Shown: positions 47,501 to 58,317 of the stretch, piece by piece
How positions within the stretch are numbered: the first letter of the stretch is position 1
How the letters are laid out: every line of letters starts with the position of its first letter
Program-made: the position numbers and the translations under genes
From: Phytoseiulus persimilis
Lineage: Eukaryota > Arthropoda > Arachnida > Mesostigmata > Phytoseiidae
Assembly (NCBI GenBank): GCA_037576195.1
Contig: CM075103.1
Coordinates: 12,400,001 to 12,464,000 of the forward strand
Direction of reading: 5' to 3'
Length of the DNA: 64,000 nt
Notes under the pieces: generated by a model
The model's database searches: none
Seen by the model: only the letters and a program-made list of their open reading frames with translations
Told to the model about the DNA's origin: nothing

Positions 47501-50500
47501 CAGGAGAAAAACGCTTTTAGCTGGCGCCCTTTGAATCGTCAATAACATTAGCTGAAGATCGATTCCAGGAGTCGAAGGAATAAAGCGTCTGATAGGTTGG
47601 ACGATAGCAGACAGTTCTGCTGGATGAGAACACCAATAATTGTTAGTTGTTCGACAGTACAGCGAGCAGAGCGTTTTCAGTTCGGATCGATCGCGTGATG
47701 CACCTGAATCCAGCGGTCGAGCTTGTGCAAAGCCAAGCGTTTCTAACAGCATTTACTCACACTAGAACGCGAAGATGTCCATTAGAGTTTAGACTGTACC
47801 CGTGAGCAGGAGAAAAAAACGAATCAGCGGCTAGCCGCGGTGCATGACGTGCTCGTCACGTCAGCAAGATCCGTGAGCAACGTCGGCTTTCACCTTATAC
47901 GCCACGATCGAATACGGCGAGACCGTTCGTTGAGCCACCTGGGTTTCGCCAAATCAAGGCATTCGTTAGTTACCGTCATGAACGCACTGAATCACATCTC
48001 GACGAGGGGGACTCCCCTTGCGTTCTGCGTCCGGAGGCCACCGTGTCAGATCTGATCGAACAGCATGTCCTTTTAGTGTTCCACCCCTCGAGGTCTGTGC
48101 CTCCATTAGAGAATGCTGGTCGAGCGGAGCCCCGTTTGTGCGAACACATTTAATCTGGGAAGCAACGTTGCCCGTCAATCGCCTCCGGGCTATTCTCAAG
48201 CGCATTTCTTGCGAGTAGAGCCTCCTTCGGACATGCAACTCAGATGTTGGCCATCGACCCCGCCCGATTGCCATCATCTATTCAGAATCGCCGAAATTGC
48301 ATTCATTGCCACACGTATCATCATACATTAACGAAGGTCCCCTACAACGTCCTACTGTGTTTTGGCACAACTTTCAACGAGCTCATTCTACCATTTGTCG
48401 CCTGCGCGGACGAACTTTGAGTTCAGTTACAGATTCATCGTGACGTTCTGTAGCAGGTGTCCCGAGAGCTTTTTTGCATGGTTCACTTGACGACGCTTGA
48501 TGGTACCCATCCTCTTGAAGGGGGAAAATCTCAACAGACCGGGGCTCCTCGACATTTTCAACTGGACTGAATGCTGTCCTCCTATCGACAAGGGCTCGTC
48601 GGATAACGAATGCTCTCGCATGAGCAGGGATACGGAAATCAGGTTACCAACGTTCACTTCGAACCCCTCGGGTAGTGTACTCAAATCATATGGAAGAGAC
48701 AAGAAGTCTGTCCTATCGAGCCTCTTCGAGGTCAGTTCAACAACCGCTACTAGCTGCTCGAACATCGCATCGATTATTTGTGTGGGAGATCCAGATCAAG
48801 ATCAGCCTCTGCTCTCATCTCGACAGACAGGTGTGGGTTCTCCTCCGAAAACGCTCACTCTCCAATAGCTATGAATTCGGCGTCGTCATCCTGAAAACAT
48901 GCGAATCACTTTGCGAAGCGCGGAATCGGTTGAAATGGCTGCTTGGCGCCCTCTGACCAATCCACTCTCGCTTCGAAGGTTGCGCGTTCTTCGAATGCTC
49001 TCGCCAGACTACTTTCCTCTCCTGTTGAGGCTTGGCTTCTGTGGACTCATCGGGATTTCAAAATCGAATGCGAGCTGTCTCTACATCTCGCGTGGGGCTG
49101 GCTGTGGGGAGAGAGAGAGAGAGTTCTGCGGTCCCGTGCAATTTTCCTGACACAGAAAGTCCTTCGAAAAACTTGACTTCATAAATTGATTCTGGTCCGA
49201 AAAAATTCATCGAATCAATTCTGGCGGCCGTACTCCCAGGAATCATTTACACATCAATCCCATGAGGATGGGGGGCGAATTTGAGGGTTATGCTCGAAAG
49301 TTCGCTCTTTAATCATCGCAGTCTCTGAACTTGATGCATCTGTGGATTCCCGAATCCTCTAATGAGGCGGTCGCTGGCTCTTTTCCTGTTTGAGACACCT
49401 GTCAGCAGACCGCTGTCCAAGGAGGAGAAACTTTTGAAGCTGCTTCATCTCCACCCAATATTCAGAGCGGGCTTTGCTCTTGGTTGATCTAAAACAGGAA
49501 GACCCGCCTGAGATATGACAGGTGTATCGCTACGGTATTTTCCAAAGCTTCAGACATGGACTCGAACTGCCAGCAATATGCAAGACCATCGGAACCATCC
49601 CCGAAACGGTCGTGGCCTAAAATAAGCGCGCCAAATATAGTTACGCGGTTTCGAAAACATCTCTTGAACTCGACCTGATGAGCAATGCCGCTGGGCCTGA
49701 CCCCAGGCGCGTCTGTGCCTCCGAGCTGCTTGCCTCCGTCCATATTTGCTCCGTTGGCGTCCCGCAAATATAACGCCTGTCATGAACAGACAGCCCCAAA
49801 CTCGTCGATTCCATCCGGCCCGGTCGTCTAACGGAGATTGTTTTCTGAACGAACGGAACGAGGCCTTGTTTTCTGAAGTCACGTCGTATTCACTCAAGTT
49901 CGCCGCTCCATTAAGCCCAGAGACTGCTCCGAGAGATGGACTGACGGAAGAAAATGCTCCGCCGCAGGCAGTGATTCGACTATTTCACCCAATGAACGCT
50001 TCATTTTTCTTCATCGGGCTGACTGAATATTCGACAGCTTCGACCTAGGGCAAAGATTACTGGGGCGAAGAGTGATTTTTCTTCATGACTGGAGTTCAAA
50101 TGGGTCCGGCTGTTCGTCCTCTCTTTACGCCGACGCGTTAGCTGAGCAAATGCCTATTTTCCCTTAGAGATCATACTTGCTCGTCCCAGGGTCCATGTCA
50201 ACTCTTTGTTCGGGGAGCGAATCGAACAGCTGGAGATTGCCTCGTTCAACCTCACATTTTTCGCTGCTCTGAATCTTTTGGTGGACTTCGAAGTACCATT
50301 TTGACAATGTTGAAACCGAGGCAATCGTGATGAGAGAGGGGGAGCTGTGATACTTCTTGGAAGTCTGCGTGCATGCCCCGCCTCCGCCCTCGAATCATCC
50401 ACATTCAACAGATCGATTGATAATTGAGGTTCTAGTTTCACTTCGTTGACATGGCTGTTGAGCGCTCAATTCATGAGCTCTCAGGAAAGGCTCCGGTTCC

Positions 50501-53500
50501 CCCGTTCGACAGAAACGCACGACATCTTGGTCTCAATAAGAGCGCAGACTATCGAGAGCGCTCCTCCCTTCTCCTCCAAGCATTAGATCACATCTATGTC
50601 TGATATTAATTATCGATCGCGGGATCCTTCAGATGGAGTGAGATCTTCCAGCATCGATTCCCCGGAGAGATTTTCCTCCGTGCAAGCTGGAACCTATCCT
50701 ACAGTCGTCGTTCCGTTCATGAAATCGTTCCAGCGGTAGCAGCTTAGTGGTCTCGGACGAGATTGCACGCCTGCGCAGTGTCACCCGCGCGTGCGCTTCT
50801 GCGCGCCCTCGTCGATTGAGGGCCACAGGTTCAAATTAAGACCACGGCTGACCTTTCGTGAATGGTTCCAGTGGCTCACAAACATCCGCTCTGGTCATGG
50901 CCGACTTGGGCATGAGTTGGTGCACGAATGAATCATGCACACTGCATGGGGAATAGAGATCCATCTCGCGCCACTGGAGAGCGTTTGGTAGAGAATCGTT
51001 CCTGCAGCGGTAATCCGTCGACCTTAGGTCATGCAAGGTGCTCTATCACGACCACGACGTCATCACCTCAACTCGAACGGAGTATTCTCCGGTTGCGAGG
51101 ACTCAGCTCGCGATAGGTCCAGTTTCCCGGAGGGAGGGATGAATTTTCCTCCCCGTTTGACTCAGGGAATCATCGATTTCTGAGAAACACCTGCATTGAC
51201 ATCGTAGCTCTTCCGATCGTGCAATTACTCTGGTCTCAAGATCACTGGCCGCTGCTCCGTTGCTGGGGGGCGGGGTGGCCTGTTTACTGACAAAGTTGAG
51301 AGAGACATTTATGGCGCGGGACAATGCATCTCTGTATTGTAGCCAGCTTCCCTCCACTACTCAAGTAAGAGCACGCAATGCTGCACGAACGGCTCTAGTC
51401 GGACTCGATGTCAATTTGGCATCGCGAGATGGGAACGGCCCCCCCGAACTCTCACCAGGCAACCAGGTAGCAGAGTGGCACTGTCGAGTGGCACACTAGC
51501 AACAGAGAAAGGAGCCGACCGGCGACCGGGTGGCGAGCTTGCCTCCTTTCCACTAATGGAGGAAAGCTATTTAGCAACAAATATGACATGGAAGAACCAG
51601 GGAGTAGTCGAGTTGAGGCCAGGAGAAGAGTAAGGAGATATCATTCGCAGGGTATGACCCGCGAACATCGCCCGCCTCGAACGAGCTCTGTCCGAACACC
51701 ACTCGAGCGATCCCAACGGGCATCTCCTGAGGATCTCGTTTCACGGCGATTCTTCACGCAGTTCGCAACGATGATTCGGATTCTTCTCCGAAAGCGCCAA
51801 ACGTACGAGAACGTTTCGGGAGAACAAAGTTCCGCAAGTCGAAGATCGCAGTATCCGGGAACGCGCGCTCAGAGCGGAACCTGAAAAACTTCGCTCGGGA
51901 GTTGAAAATCGGAGGAGATAGGAATCGTCACTATCTTGATCGGTTTGAAATGGGGAATTTCTGTAATTTCGACTCCTGAAATCGACGCGACTCGATGTCT
52001 CCAGGCCGAGAATGTTTTCCTCGATCGGAGCAGAGTTCCGTCAGCTCCCCAATGGGAGCCTCAGGAATAAGATCACTCTGACGATTGCGGAAAGCAATCT
52101 CAGCTTTCTCTTGGACTGCTTTCGAGAACCTTTGTGGGATCGACAGTTTTTCGAAAAGCTCTCCGTTTCCGCTCAGAGAACTTGTGATCCCTGTTCATAG
52201 ATCGGCACCATCTGCCTGCGCAGATCTTTCCAACGGCGATCGGAAGATTCGTAAGGTTTGCGCCCAACTACCCGAGCGGATCCCGCTCTAGTGTCTGATA
52301 CCGATCTGGAACGCTCGAAATCTGGTCGATGAAAGTGCGTCAGACCGACCCGACTCCCACCCTACGGGAAGCTCAGTTCTGCGGAGCTGTCCGAACAACC
52401 CGATATGGGAGAGTCCATCGTGACGCATATTCGGGCTCGCTCGGGCAAACCATAAAGCGCCGCTCGGCCATGGCCATGGAATTATCCTGGAGGGGGGAAC
52501 GGTGCACAATTTTCGCCCACGAACACGACAATCACGAGCGAGCGACATTGCGTCACTGTCCTCGTTGGAACCCGAGCGTTCACGGCGAACGTGTTGGGTT
52601 ACCCTGATGCGCCGTCGACCATTCCGACGATTTTGCAGAGTAACAATTACATCAGGTGGGTTTCGAGGTAAACTCATCCTTACTCGAGAAACGGACCCGA
52701 GGCTCCAAAGAATTACCGTCTCGTGCTCTTCCGCAATTTGTACCAGAACCACAAGAGCATGTGCGATGTAACCCGAGTTCGGCCTCCAAGCTTGGTCGCG
52801 AGCATGTGGAAGGCATGTTTAGTTGTCAGGACTCCATGATCTCCCCATTTCAGGGTTCTCGACTCCGAGGACAGCCAGATTTGAAAACGTTTTGTGAGTA
52901 CTGCGACTTGGATGAAAACTTGGCGTACGTCGCCGCAGCGTGTGCGTGTGTGCACCGATCAACACGTTCATCTGCGACTCGAACACCCCAAAAGCCGTGA
53001 CCGATGTCATGAGGTCCTGCTCGCCCCCGACGAAGAGAAGTCTATCCACGAATGAAAACGCCCGGAACCTCCACCATTATAGGGCTGTGCTTTCAGAGCC
53101 GTGATTTCCCACGTCTTCATCGGGAAGGAGAGAATACCCGCTTTCCTGGCAGGAACATGATCGTCAAGTTGAGTCCCTCCAATAGTCTTTATTTTTTGTG
53201 TTTCTCGGGGATGAGAGTTTCATTTTTTAGCGAAAAATACGCAACTCGCACACGGTATACCGTATCCTCGGCCGGCTCTATTCAATGAACTCAGTGTGTC
53301 ATGATGACGAAGCATGAGGGAACGAGATCAGCGCTCACCCTGTCACGGAAAAGCTGACTCCGGCGATCGGAAGATTCATGGCTCCCCGTGGTCTGAAAGA
53401 TGATCTCGGAATTGAGGGAACCGAACTTCAGAAATCCACAGGAAACTCCACTGATTATTCAACAGTGGTTGCCTTTGTCAAAAGTTCAACACGACCGGGA

Positions 53501-55520
53501 TATGGAGACCATTGTTCTGGTTCCACGAAGGAGGATTGGTGATAGATGAAACATGAGCCCTTCAATCCATATCTTGATCAATAGATAACATACAGTACAA
53601 ATTGCGGTAGCCAGTGGTGGATTTCATCGGGTATGTTGCACTGCCGCCCTTCTCCGAACGGAAGATGATATTCCCAGGAAATCCTACTTGCTTGATCAAC
53701 ACATTGAACACAACTAGCTAGTCCAACTTTGTCAGGAAACGTGCGTCCTTGTTTTCGGCTGTTCCCTTTTTGGGGCACCTGGATATTCCGAGATGACGTC
53801 CAGTTTAGGGTTCAGATGCCACCATGAACGCACAGCACTATCTAAGACCTGTGTAGACGGAGCATCAACCGCTCGTTTTTGAGACCAGGAAGAGGACGTC
53901 CTCGAATACAGAGCCCGAAAACCTGCGGTTTCGATCAGCTTCCTCCTCCATTTTTGTTTCCTGTGGATGCACGCCCGCGAAGCAGCGGGCTAGCTCTAAT
54001 ACCCAAGAGGCACAGCATGATGATTCTGAGCCCACCGGAACTTTAGCTTTTTGAACGATCGCGTGAAAGACTCCAGACAGGATCTCTGGGAAGAAGTTCC
54101 TCCGAGAGCTGCGTTCCTCCTCCAGTTCCACGGGGTCCCGATCGTATCCTTGAGAGTTTGGTTGATGCAACGAGCGGGGATTGGACTATATGGTGAAGGT
54201 CAGTACGGCCGCCGAATGTTACGGGGTCGCTGAGGGAACCGAGGTGCCCAAGTGTAACGAGATTCTAATGTGGGGTCGACCGAATGAGTGAGTCAGTGAG
54301 CGAAACCGTAGTGTGGCGGAACTTTTCACGTCAGGCCGGCTTATTTCCCAGCTTCACTGCTTTATCGCACGCTGAATAAAGCAAGATACGACGTCGCTGA
54401 GCCATCGACCATCACACCCGCTGCCAACCCAACCAGCCTCCGTCCGTGTTCATGGCCTCCTTCCTTCGCGTCTACTCTCCAAGTGCCGAGCGATATGAGC
54501 TCATCCCTCGATTCCTCTGATTCCATGGAAATCATCGCCAACTTCCGCGGAATCCTGCGTTTTCAACTAAAGCATTCGGATCCCCGGATCCGAAACGAAG
54601 GTTTGATACACACCGTGCTGTCCGAAGTAGCAGGGAATCGAGCTCTACCGAGCTTGGTTCCAGAGCTGGAAAGCTCTCCCGGACGTTTTGCTGACGAGAC
54701 TTCCTCTCTCATGGGGATGGGAGTATTGGCTCCTCGGCGGTGAGATTGACTCCCGAGTCCGACTTACAGTCGAGGGGGAGCCAAAACTGTCCCATGATCT
54801 CTCGTCGGAGTTCCCCGCATCGGAACGGCAAAAGTGTATTTGCGTTTTCTCGCTGATGAACTTTCGCACGCGAGGCTTATTTCGAGCCGCGGACAACAGC
54901 CGACCCACCGACCCCCTTCCTCCTCTGGCTTCTCTCTCCTTCTTCCAGCCCCGGTGTAAAGGAGGAATAGCAGCCACAATATTCCGTCCGTCTCAGAAAA
55001 TTCTCGAAGGCCCGCAGATCGCCCGCCTCGAGAAACTTTGATTTTCTGCAAGTCATGATGGATCCTCTCGAGCCGCTTTCTCGAGACTACCGAAACGAAC
55101 GGATCGCGACTGGAGAAAAAGTCTCTCCCATCAGCGTCGTGGAGCTTTTCATGGCCAGAGGTCTCCAGTATCGGACGGGGCAACGGTCAAGACAGTGGAA
55201 TGCTACTGAAAATCATCAAGTTTCGCACGAAACCGCTTTGCTCGATTCGGAGTCAGGAAAATTCTTTCGGGCTCGATGGAGAAGAAGACTTGACCGATCT
55301 TGGATTTGTGTTCCGAGCCTCCCTCTCCAACGGTTTGGCAACGCAGAGCGCCCGAAGTTCATTTCTGAGAAGGGGCTCGCACAAGAACATTGGCCACCTG
55401 TCCTGAACCTTCTCCTCCGCAACGCCCTTCGCCCACTTCAATTATGGTCCTTGATACTACAGGGTGATTGCTGTGAGCTGAGCGATGATCATGGTCACCC
55501 TCTCTTCGGGCAAGTTACAA
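44550..55520. other. no recognisable gene
   Basis: Many ORFs of 60-190 codons, none assigned. Those with the least random-looking composition are on the minus strand: 44257-44766 (169 codons, with SIDDCRRKLVELLIVLANIR, starting within the stretch before), 45113-45619 (with TWLKLAAVKNAIWHR), 48427-48765 (with DLSTLPEGFEVNVGNLISV) and 49489-49767. A hairpin GGGGTCGC/GCGACCCC lies at 46400-46438 and a short GA repeat at 49110-49122. Plus-strand 43630-43870 is pyrimidine-rich. Confidence 0.35.
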
Positions 55521-55808
55521 GAAGAGCTTCGGAAACACCCGAAGGAACGATTCGGTGTCCGATCCGAGGAGCTGATACGCATTCCACGAAAAGGGCGTCG
55601 GAAACATCCGGAGAAGCGATTCAACTTCGATTTTGAGGAGCTGGATCGCGAACCGCAGAAAGAGCTCTTTGCAAGCACGATGGAACGATTCAATGACATA
55701 TTCATTGAGCTGAAGCAAAACCCACGAGAGCGGCTCCACGGACAGCAAAATACATTTTTCGATCTGCCACAATATTTCATCATTTCCGTCAAAACTTCTG
55801 ATCAGTAA
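55485..55808 (+). CDS. putative 107-codon ORF of 23-residue repeats, unrecognised
   Basis: Open from 55485 to a TAA at 55806. Residues 13-27 form a shortened repeat (EELRKHPKERFGVRS), residues 28-50 and 51-73 full 23-residue repeats, and residues 74-96 a diverged fourth repeat (IELKQNPRERLHGQQ). The end reads FIISVKTSDQ. The product would be very basic and acidic, without Cys, signal peptide or membrane segment. A relative at 56.5 kb keeps the frame through the repeats but has two stops in the last unit. Conservation of the frame in both copies, and runs such as RFNDIF, favour a coding past. Conserved flanking non-coding sequence shows, however, that simple duplication explains much of it. 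Whether it is expressed, or an exon of a longer gene, is unknown. Confidence 0.3.
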   Translation: MIMVTLSSGKLQEELRKHPKERFGVRSEELIRIPRKGRRKHPEKRFNFDFEELDREPQKELFASTMERFNDIFIELKQNPRERLHGQQNTFFDLPQYFIISVKTSDQ

Positions 55809-55925
55809 CGAGCGAACCGCAATACGGAGGAGTAACAACGCGTATCAATCAGTCGAATAGGAAGATGCACTCAGGAATGATGCCTGCCCTGTGAGGAGGG
55901 AGAAAACTGCCCCTAGGCCAGGAGG
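55521..55925 (+). repeat. 69-bp repeat block A
   Basis: Three 69-bp units lie at 55566-55634, 55635-55703 and 55704-55772, preceded by a shortened unit of 45 bp at 55521. Each unit translates to 23 residues with the pattern EEL-x-R-x-P near its start and RFN-x-x-F at its end (EELIRIPRKG...KRFNFDF, then EELDREPQKE...ERFNDIF). The open frame is 55485-55808 (107 codons). The 150 bp after the units also match block B, so the duplicated segment is wider than the repeat itself. The high content of E, K, R and L with a 23-residue period suggests helical repeats if translated. I know no family with this unit. Confidence 0.8.
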
Positions 55926-56124
55926 CGGGACGCGGTCAGTCGGCCAGGATCCACTCGGCTGGAGGTCGTCTGGTTTTTGTACGAAGATCCATCCATGGAG
56001 TAATCCAGGATCTTTTCGTTTGATTTTTAGTCTTTTTGTCCGCGATGAACTCCCAGGAGATTGATAGGATCGATGTGGAACCAACGACATCTATCAAGCT
56101 GGCTAACATGAAAGGCCATGGGAG

Positions 56125-56445
56125 AGACCATACCTTCGAGAGTCGAAGTAGATGGTTCCGGAGTCTATATTGTTGAGAGTTGAAGAAGCCCAAGGAGTTA
56201 GTTCCGAGGTCAGTCTGATCACACTGCTCGAGTGATTGCGGAGTGCACCTGATCATACTCTCGAGAGTCCAGGGATGGTCCGGGATCGATCTGACTACAC
56301 TTCCCGGGGTCCATAAAGTGCTTCCGGGATCAATCTGACCATAGTTTTTGAAATCTACCGAAGTTCTTTCGAGAGTCATCGAACCATACTTCCCGGGGCC
56401 CATGGAGGTGGTTGGGTGTCGATCTGAACTTTCGTCTAGCCTACG
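56125..56445 (-). repeat. decayed 45-bp array, inverted relative of the array at 86-3450
   Basis: About seven diverged units of 40-46 bp, recognisable by recurring (T)TCCGGGATCAATCTGACCA on the plus strand (near 56202, 56279, 56322, 56412 and weaker ones). The reverse complement of the first array has CCGAGACCAATCTGGCCATT at the same phase. The unit GATCAATCTGACCATAG agrees with GACCAATCTGGCCATTT across most of its first half, and the second half ends similarly (AGT..TTC against GTGATTC). Period, phase and core word agree, so common origin is likely. The orientation is opposite, and divergence is far greater than inside the first array. Confidence 0.65.
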
Positions 56446-56711
56446 AGACCGTCTGCGGTACTCACGGGACCTTCCACGATTGCAAGCCACAAGGGGAGCT
56501 TCAGAAGCTCCTGAAAGAACAGTTCAGCGTCGAATTGAAGAAGCTGATGCGCATGCCACGGGAAGGGCTCCAGGGATACCCAAAGTTACGATTCAACGTC
56601 GATTGTCGTGAACTGAAGCGCAAACTACAGAGCGAGCTCCTCACACCCATGATGAAGCGATTCAATGACATATTCATGAAGCTGGAACGAAACTCACGGG
56701 GAGAACTCTAG
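56412..56711 (+). pseudogene. second copy of the 23-residue-repeat ORF, truncated
   Basis: This frame is homologous to the ORF at 55485-55808: repeats at 56538-56606 (KKLMRMPREG...LRFNVDC) and 56607-56675 (RELKRKLQSE...KRFNDIF), preceded by a shortened unit ELQKLLKEQFSVEL. The last unit, 56676-56744, begins MKLERNSRGEL and then has TAG and, two codons later, a second TAG, where the other copy stays open. The first 25 or so residues are unrelated to copy A because they come from the decayed 45-bp array. The frame is therefore a truncated or never-functional duplicate. No start context decides an initiation codon. Confidence 0.45.
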
Positions 56712-56900
56712 AGATAGCCAAAGGCATTTCTCGATCTGCGACGATGTCCCACCATTTCAGTCAAAATTTTTGATTCGAAAGGAGCGAAGTGCTACACAGT
56801 AAAGTGACAACATGTACCAGTCAGCCGAATGAGAAGACAGTTTTGAAACGACGTTGGCCCAATGAAGTGGGAGAAAAGCGCCACTATGCCAGACACTTCG
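56495..56900 (+). repeat. 69-bp repeat block B, copy of block A 972 bp away
   Basis: Same unit order as block A at an exact offset of 972 bp (55566 to 56538). Similarity continues past the repeats: TTTTCGATCTGC against TCTCGATCTGC, CATTTC.GTCAAAA, GAGCGAA, and CAGTCGAATAGGAAGA against CAGCCGAATGAGAAGA. Divergence is high, perhaps a quarter to a third of positions by eye, so the duplication is old. Upstream of the blocks the two copies differ: block B follows the decayed 45-bp array, block A does not. Confidence 0.75.
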
Positions 56901-57057
56901 GCCAAACCGCGCGTAGCGCGTCCGACTCCGGTTACGAATCTTCCCGTTGAGGCGAACCGCGGAACTCCTTGGGACTCTCCGCAAAGTCTCATGATACGCA
57001 GGCGGAGAGGAGGTGGAGAGAAGGAAGGCTCGAAGTAAACAGGAGCATGCGCCTAGT

Positions 57058-57434
57058 TCAACATGACAGGTCGGGGTAGCCCCTCAGCACTCGGATTCCG
57101 AACCCTAGATCCCGAGAGCGGACCCTCTTCTGGAAATCCAGGGAAAAAGAAGCCTCTGTGTCGGTCATCGGAGCTTGCATCAGATTCTTCAACAGCATCT
57201 TGAAGCCAAGAGGGAACGACAGCCAATCTCTGATCCAATCTCTTTCTCCTTCTGTCACCGTGGAAGCTTTGGGAAGTTGAGAGAGGTAATGTCTGTGATG
57301 TGAAGACATCATCCGGAGTCCAACCTCTTCAATTATAAGATCCTCAACAAACTTTTCCGCGACGGTCACATCCAAAAATGCTATGGTGGTTAAGGTTTTT
57401 CCGAATACTGGGTGGTCAACTCCTCCCTTCTCCC
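57058..57434 (-). CDS. unrecognised minus-strand ORF with protein-like composition
   Basis: Stop-to-stop frame of about 120 codons, with the first ATG at 57375 (105 codons). Before the ATG it reads GGVDHPVFGKTLTTIAF, and after it MDVTVAEKFVEDLIIEEVG, later EGERDWIRDWLSFPLGF. It is rich in D, E, F, L and W and poor in the Ser and Arg that dominate random frames here. This is why it stands out. I cannot name a family. Two more minus-strand ORFs of similar character lie just upstream on that strand in shifted frames. This could be an old coding sequence broken by frameshifts, or a separate exon. No splice signals were convincing. Confidence 0.25.
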
Positions 57435-57590
57435 GCTACTGACGCAATGAAAAGGGGTCATTCCATAGTCAATAAAATTCAGATCCCCGTGTAACTTTCG
57501 TTTTATGGCCAATCCTCGCCATTTCTTCAGCGAATCAGTGGAATCCTCTGCGGCATCCGATGAAATCAATACGAACTCGATCGGTTGACT

Positions 57591-58014
57591 TCAGACGTTC
57601 CTCGGACTCTTCTTTGAGAAAGGTCTAGAAAAGAGGAGGTATTTTCCGATTCTTTCTATGAAACGCGATTCTTGACCGATCCACGAAAAAAGAGAAGGAA
57701 CAGATCTGTCATCTTTCCAGCTATCGATCGGAAGAAAATCAGAACTGAACCATCCTTCACCGAGTAATGAGCAAAAGAAGGAAGGGTAAGGAAATTCTCG
57801 ACGCATGTTGACCACCGCATATATCAAAATTATCAGCGTCTAAGACGGCTGACATCAGTGGCCGAGAACACTTATGTGAGTTCCATCGATTCTGTTGTCC
57901 GGAATTATAAAAATGAAACCATCCATGGATCGATTGATGCAGTGATGGACCAAGATGGAGCCGTAAATCACCCAACAGAGTTTTTGAACACATTACATCC
58001 GCCCCGTCGAGCAC
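57591..58014 (-). pseudogene. two overlapping unrecognised ORFs, possibly one frameshifted sequence
   Basis: 58014-57757 (85 codons) ends ...SAVLDADNFDICGGQHASRI, and 57827-57591 (78 codons) begins IYAVVNMRREFPYPSFFC and continues LPIDSWKDDRSVPSLFSWIG. The switch between them near 57820 needs a one-base shift. Composition is like the ORF at 57058-57434 and unlike most frames in the window. The region is AT-richer than its surroundings. No known domain is seen. On the plus strand 58042-58317 (91 codons, with FLNAWFISTEVPHMYHH) is an alternative of the same quality, so the strand is not settled. Confidence 0.2.
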
Positions 58015-58317
58015 TACCTACTCCCTGTTGTTTCTGAAAAGATGTGCCGTGGGATGTATTGCGCCATCTCCGACGTGAAGGATGACCCTCGCGCATCGAG
58101 AACTTCCCGTTTGGACGATCTTGGGGTTCATCACACGCGAGATTTTTTAAACGCATGGTTCATCTCGACTGAGGTTCCTCACATGTATCATCATAACTCT
58201 GGGGAAGGCTTGAAGGTGCCCTGGGAGTGGGTTTTTCGAATCATATCCACAGACTGGTTCCGGAAGAACCATTCCAGAGAGAAGCTCTGGTCATGCTGGG
58301 AAAGTCCGGGGTTCTGA

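Noticed and set aside
57058-57434. Penelope-like or viral protein identity for the ORF containing AFLDVTV
   Set aside because: The FLDV and SSHH words are reminiscent but the order and spacing of other residues do not fit. Left unassigned.
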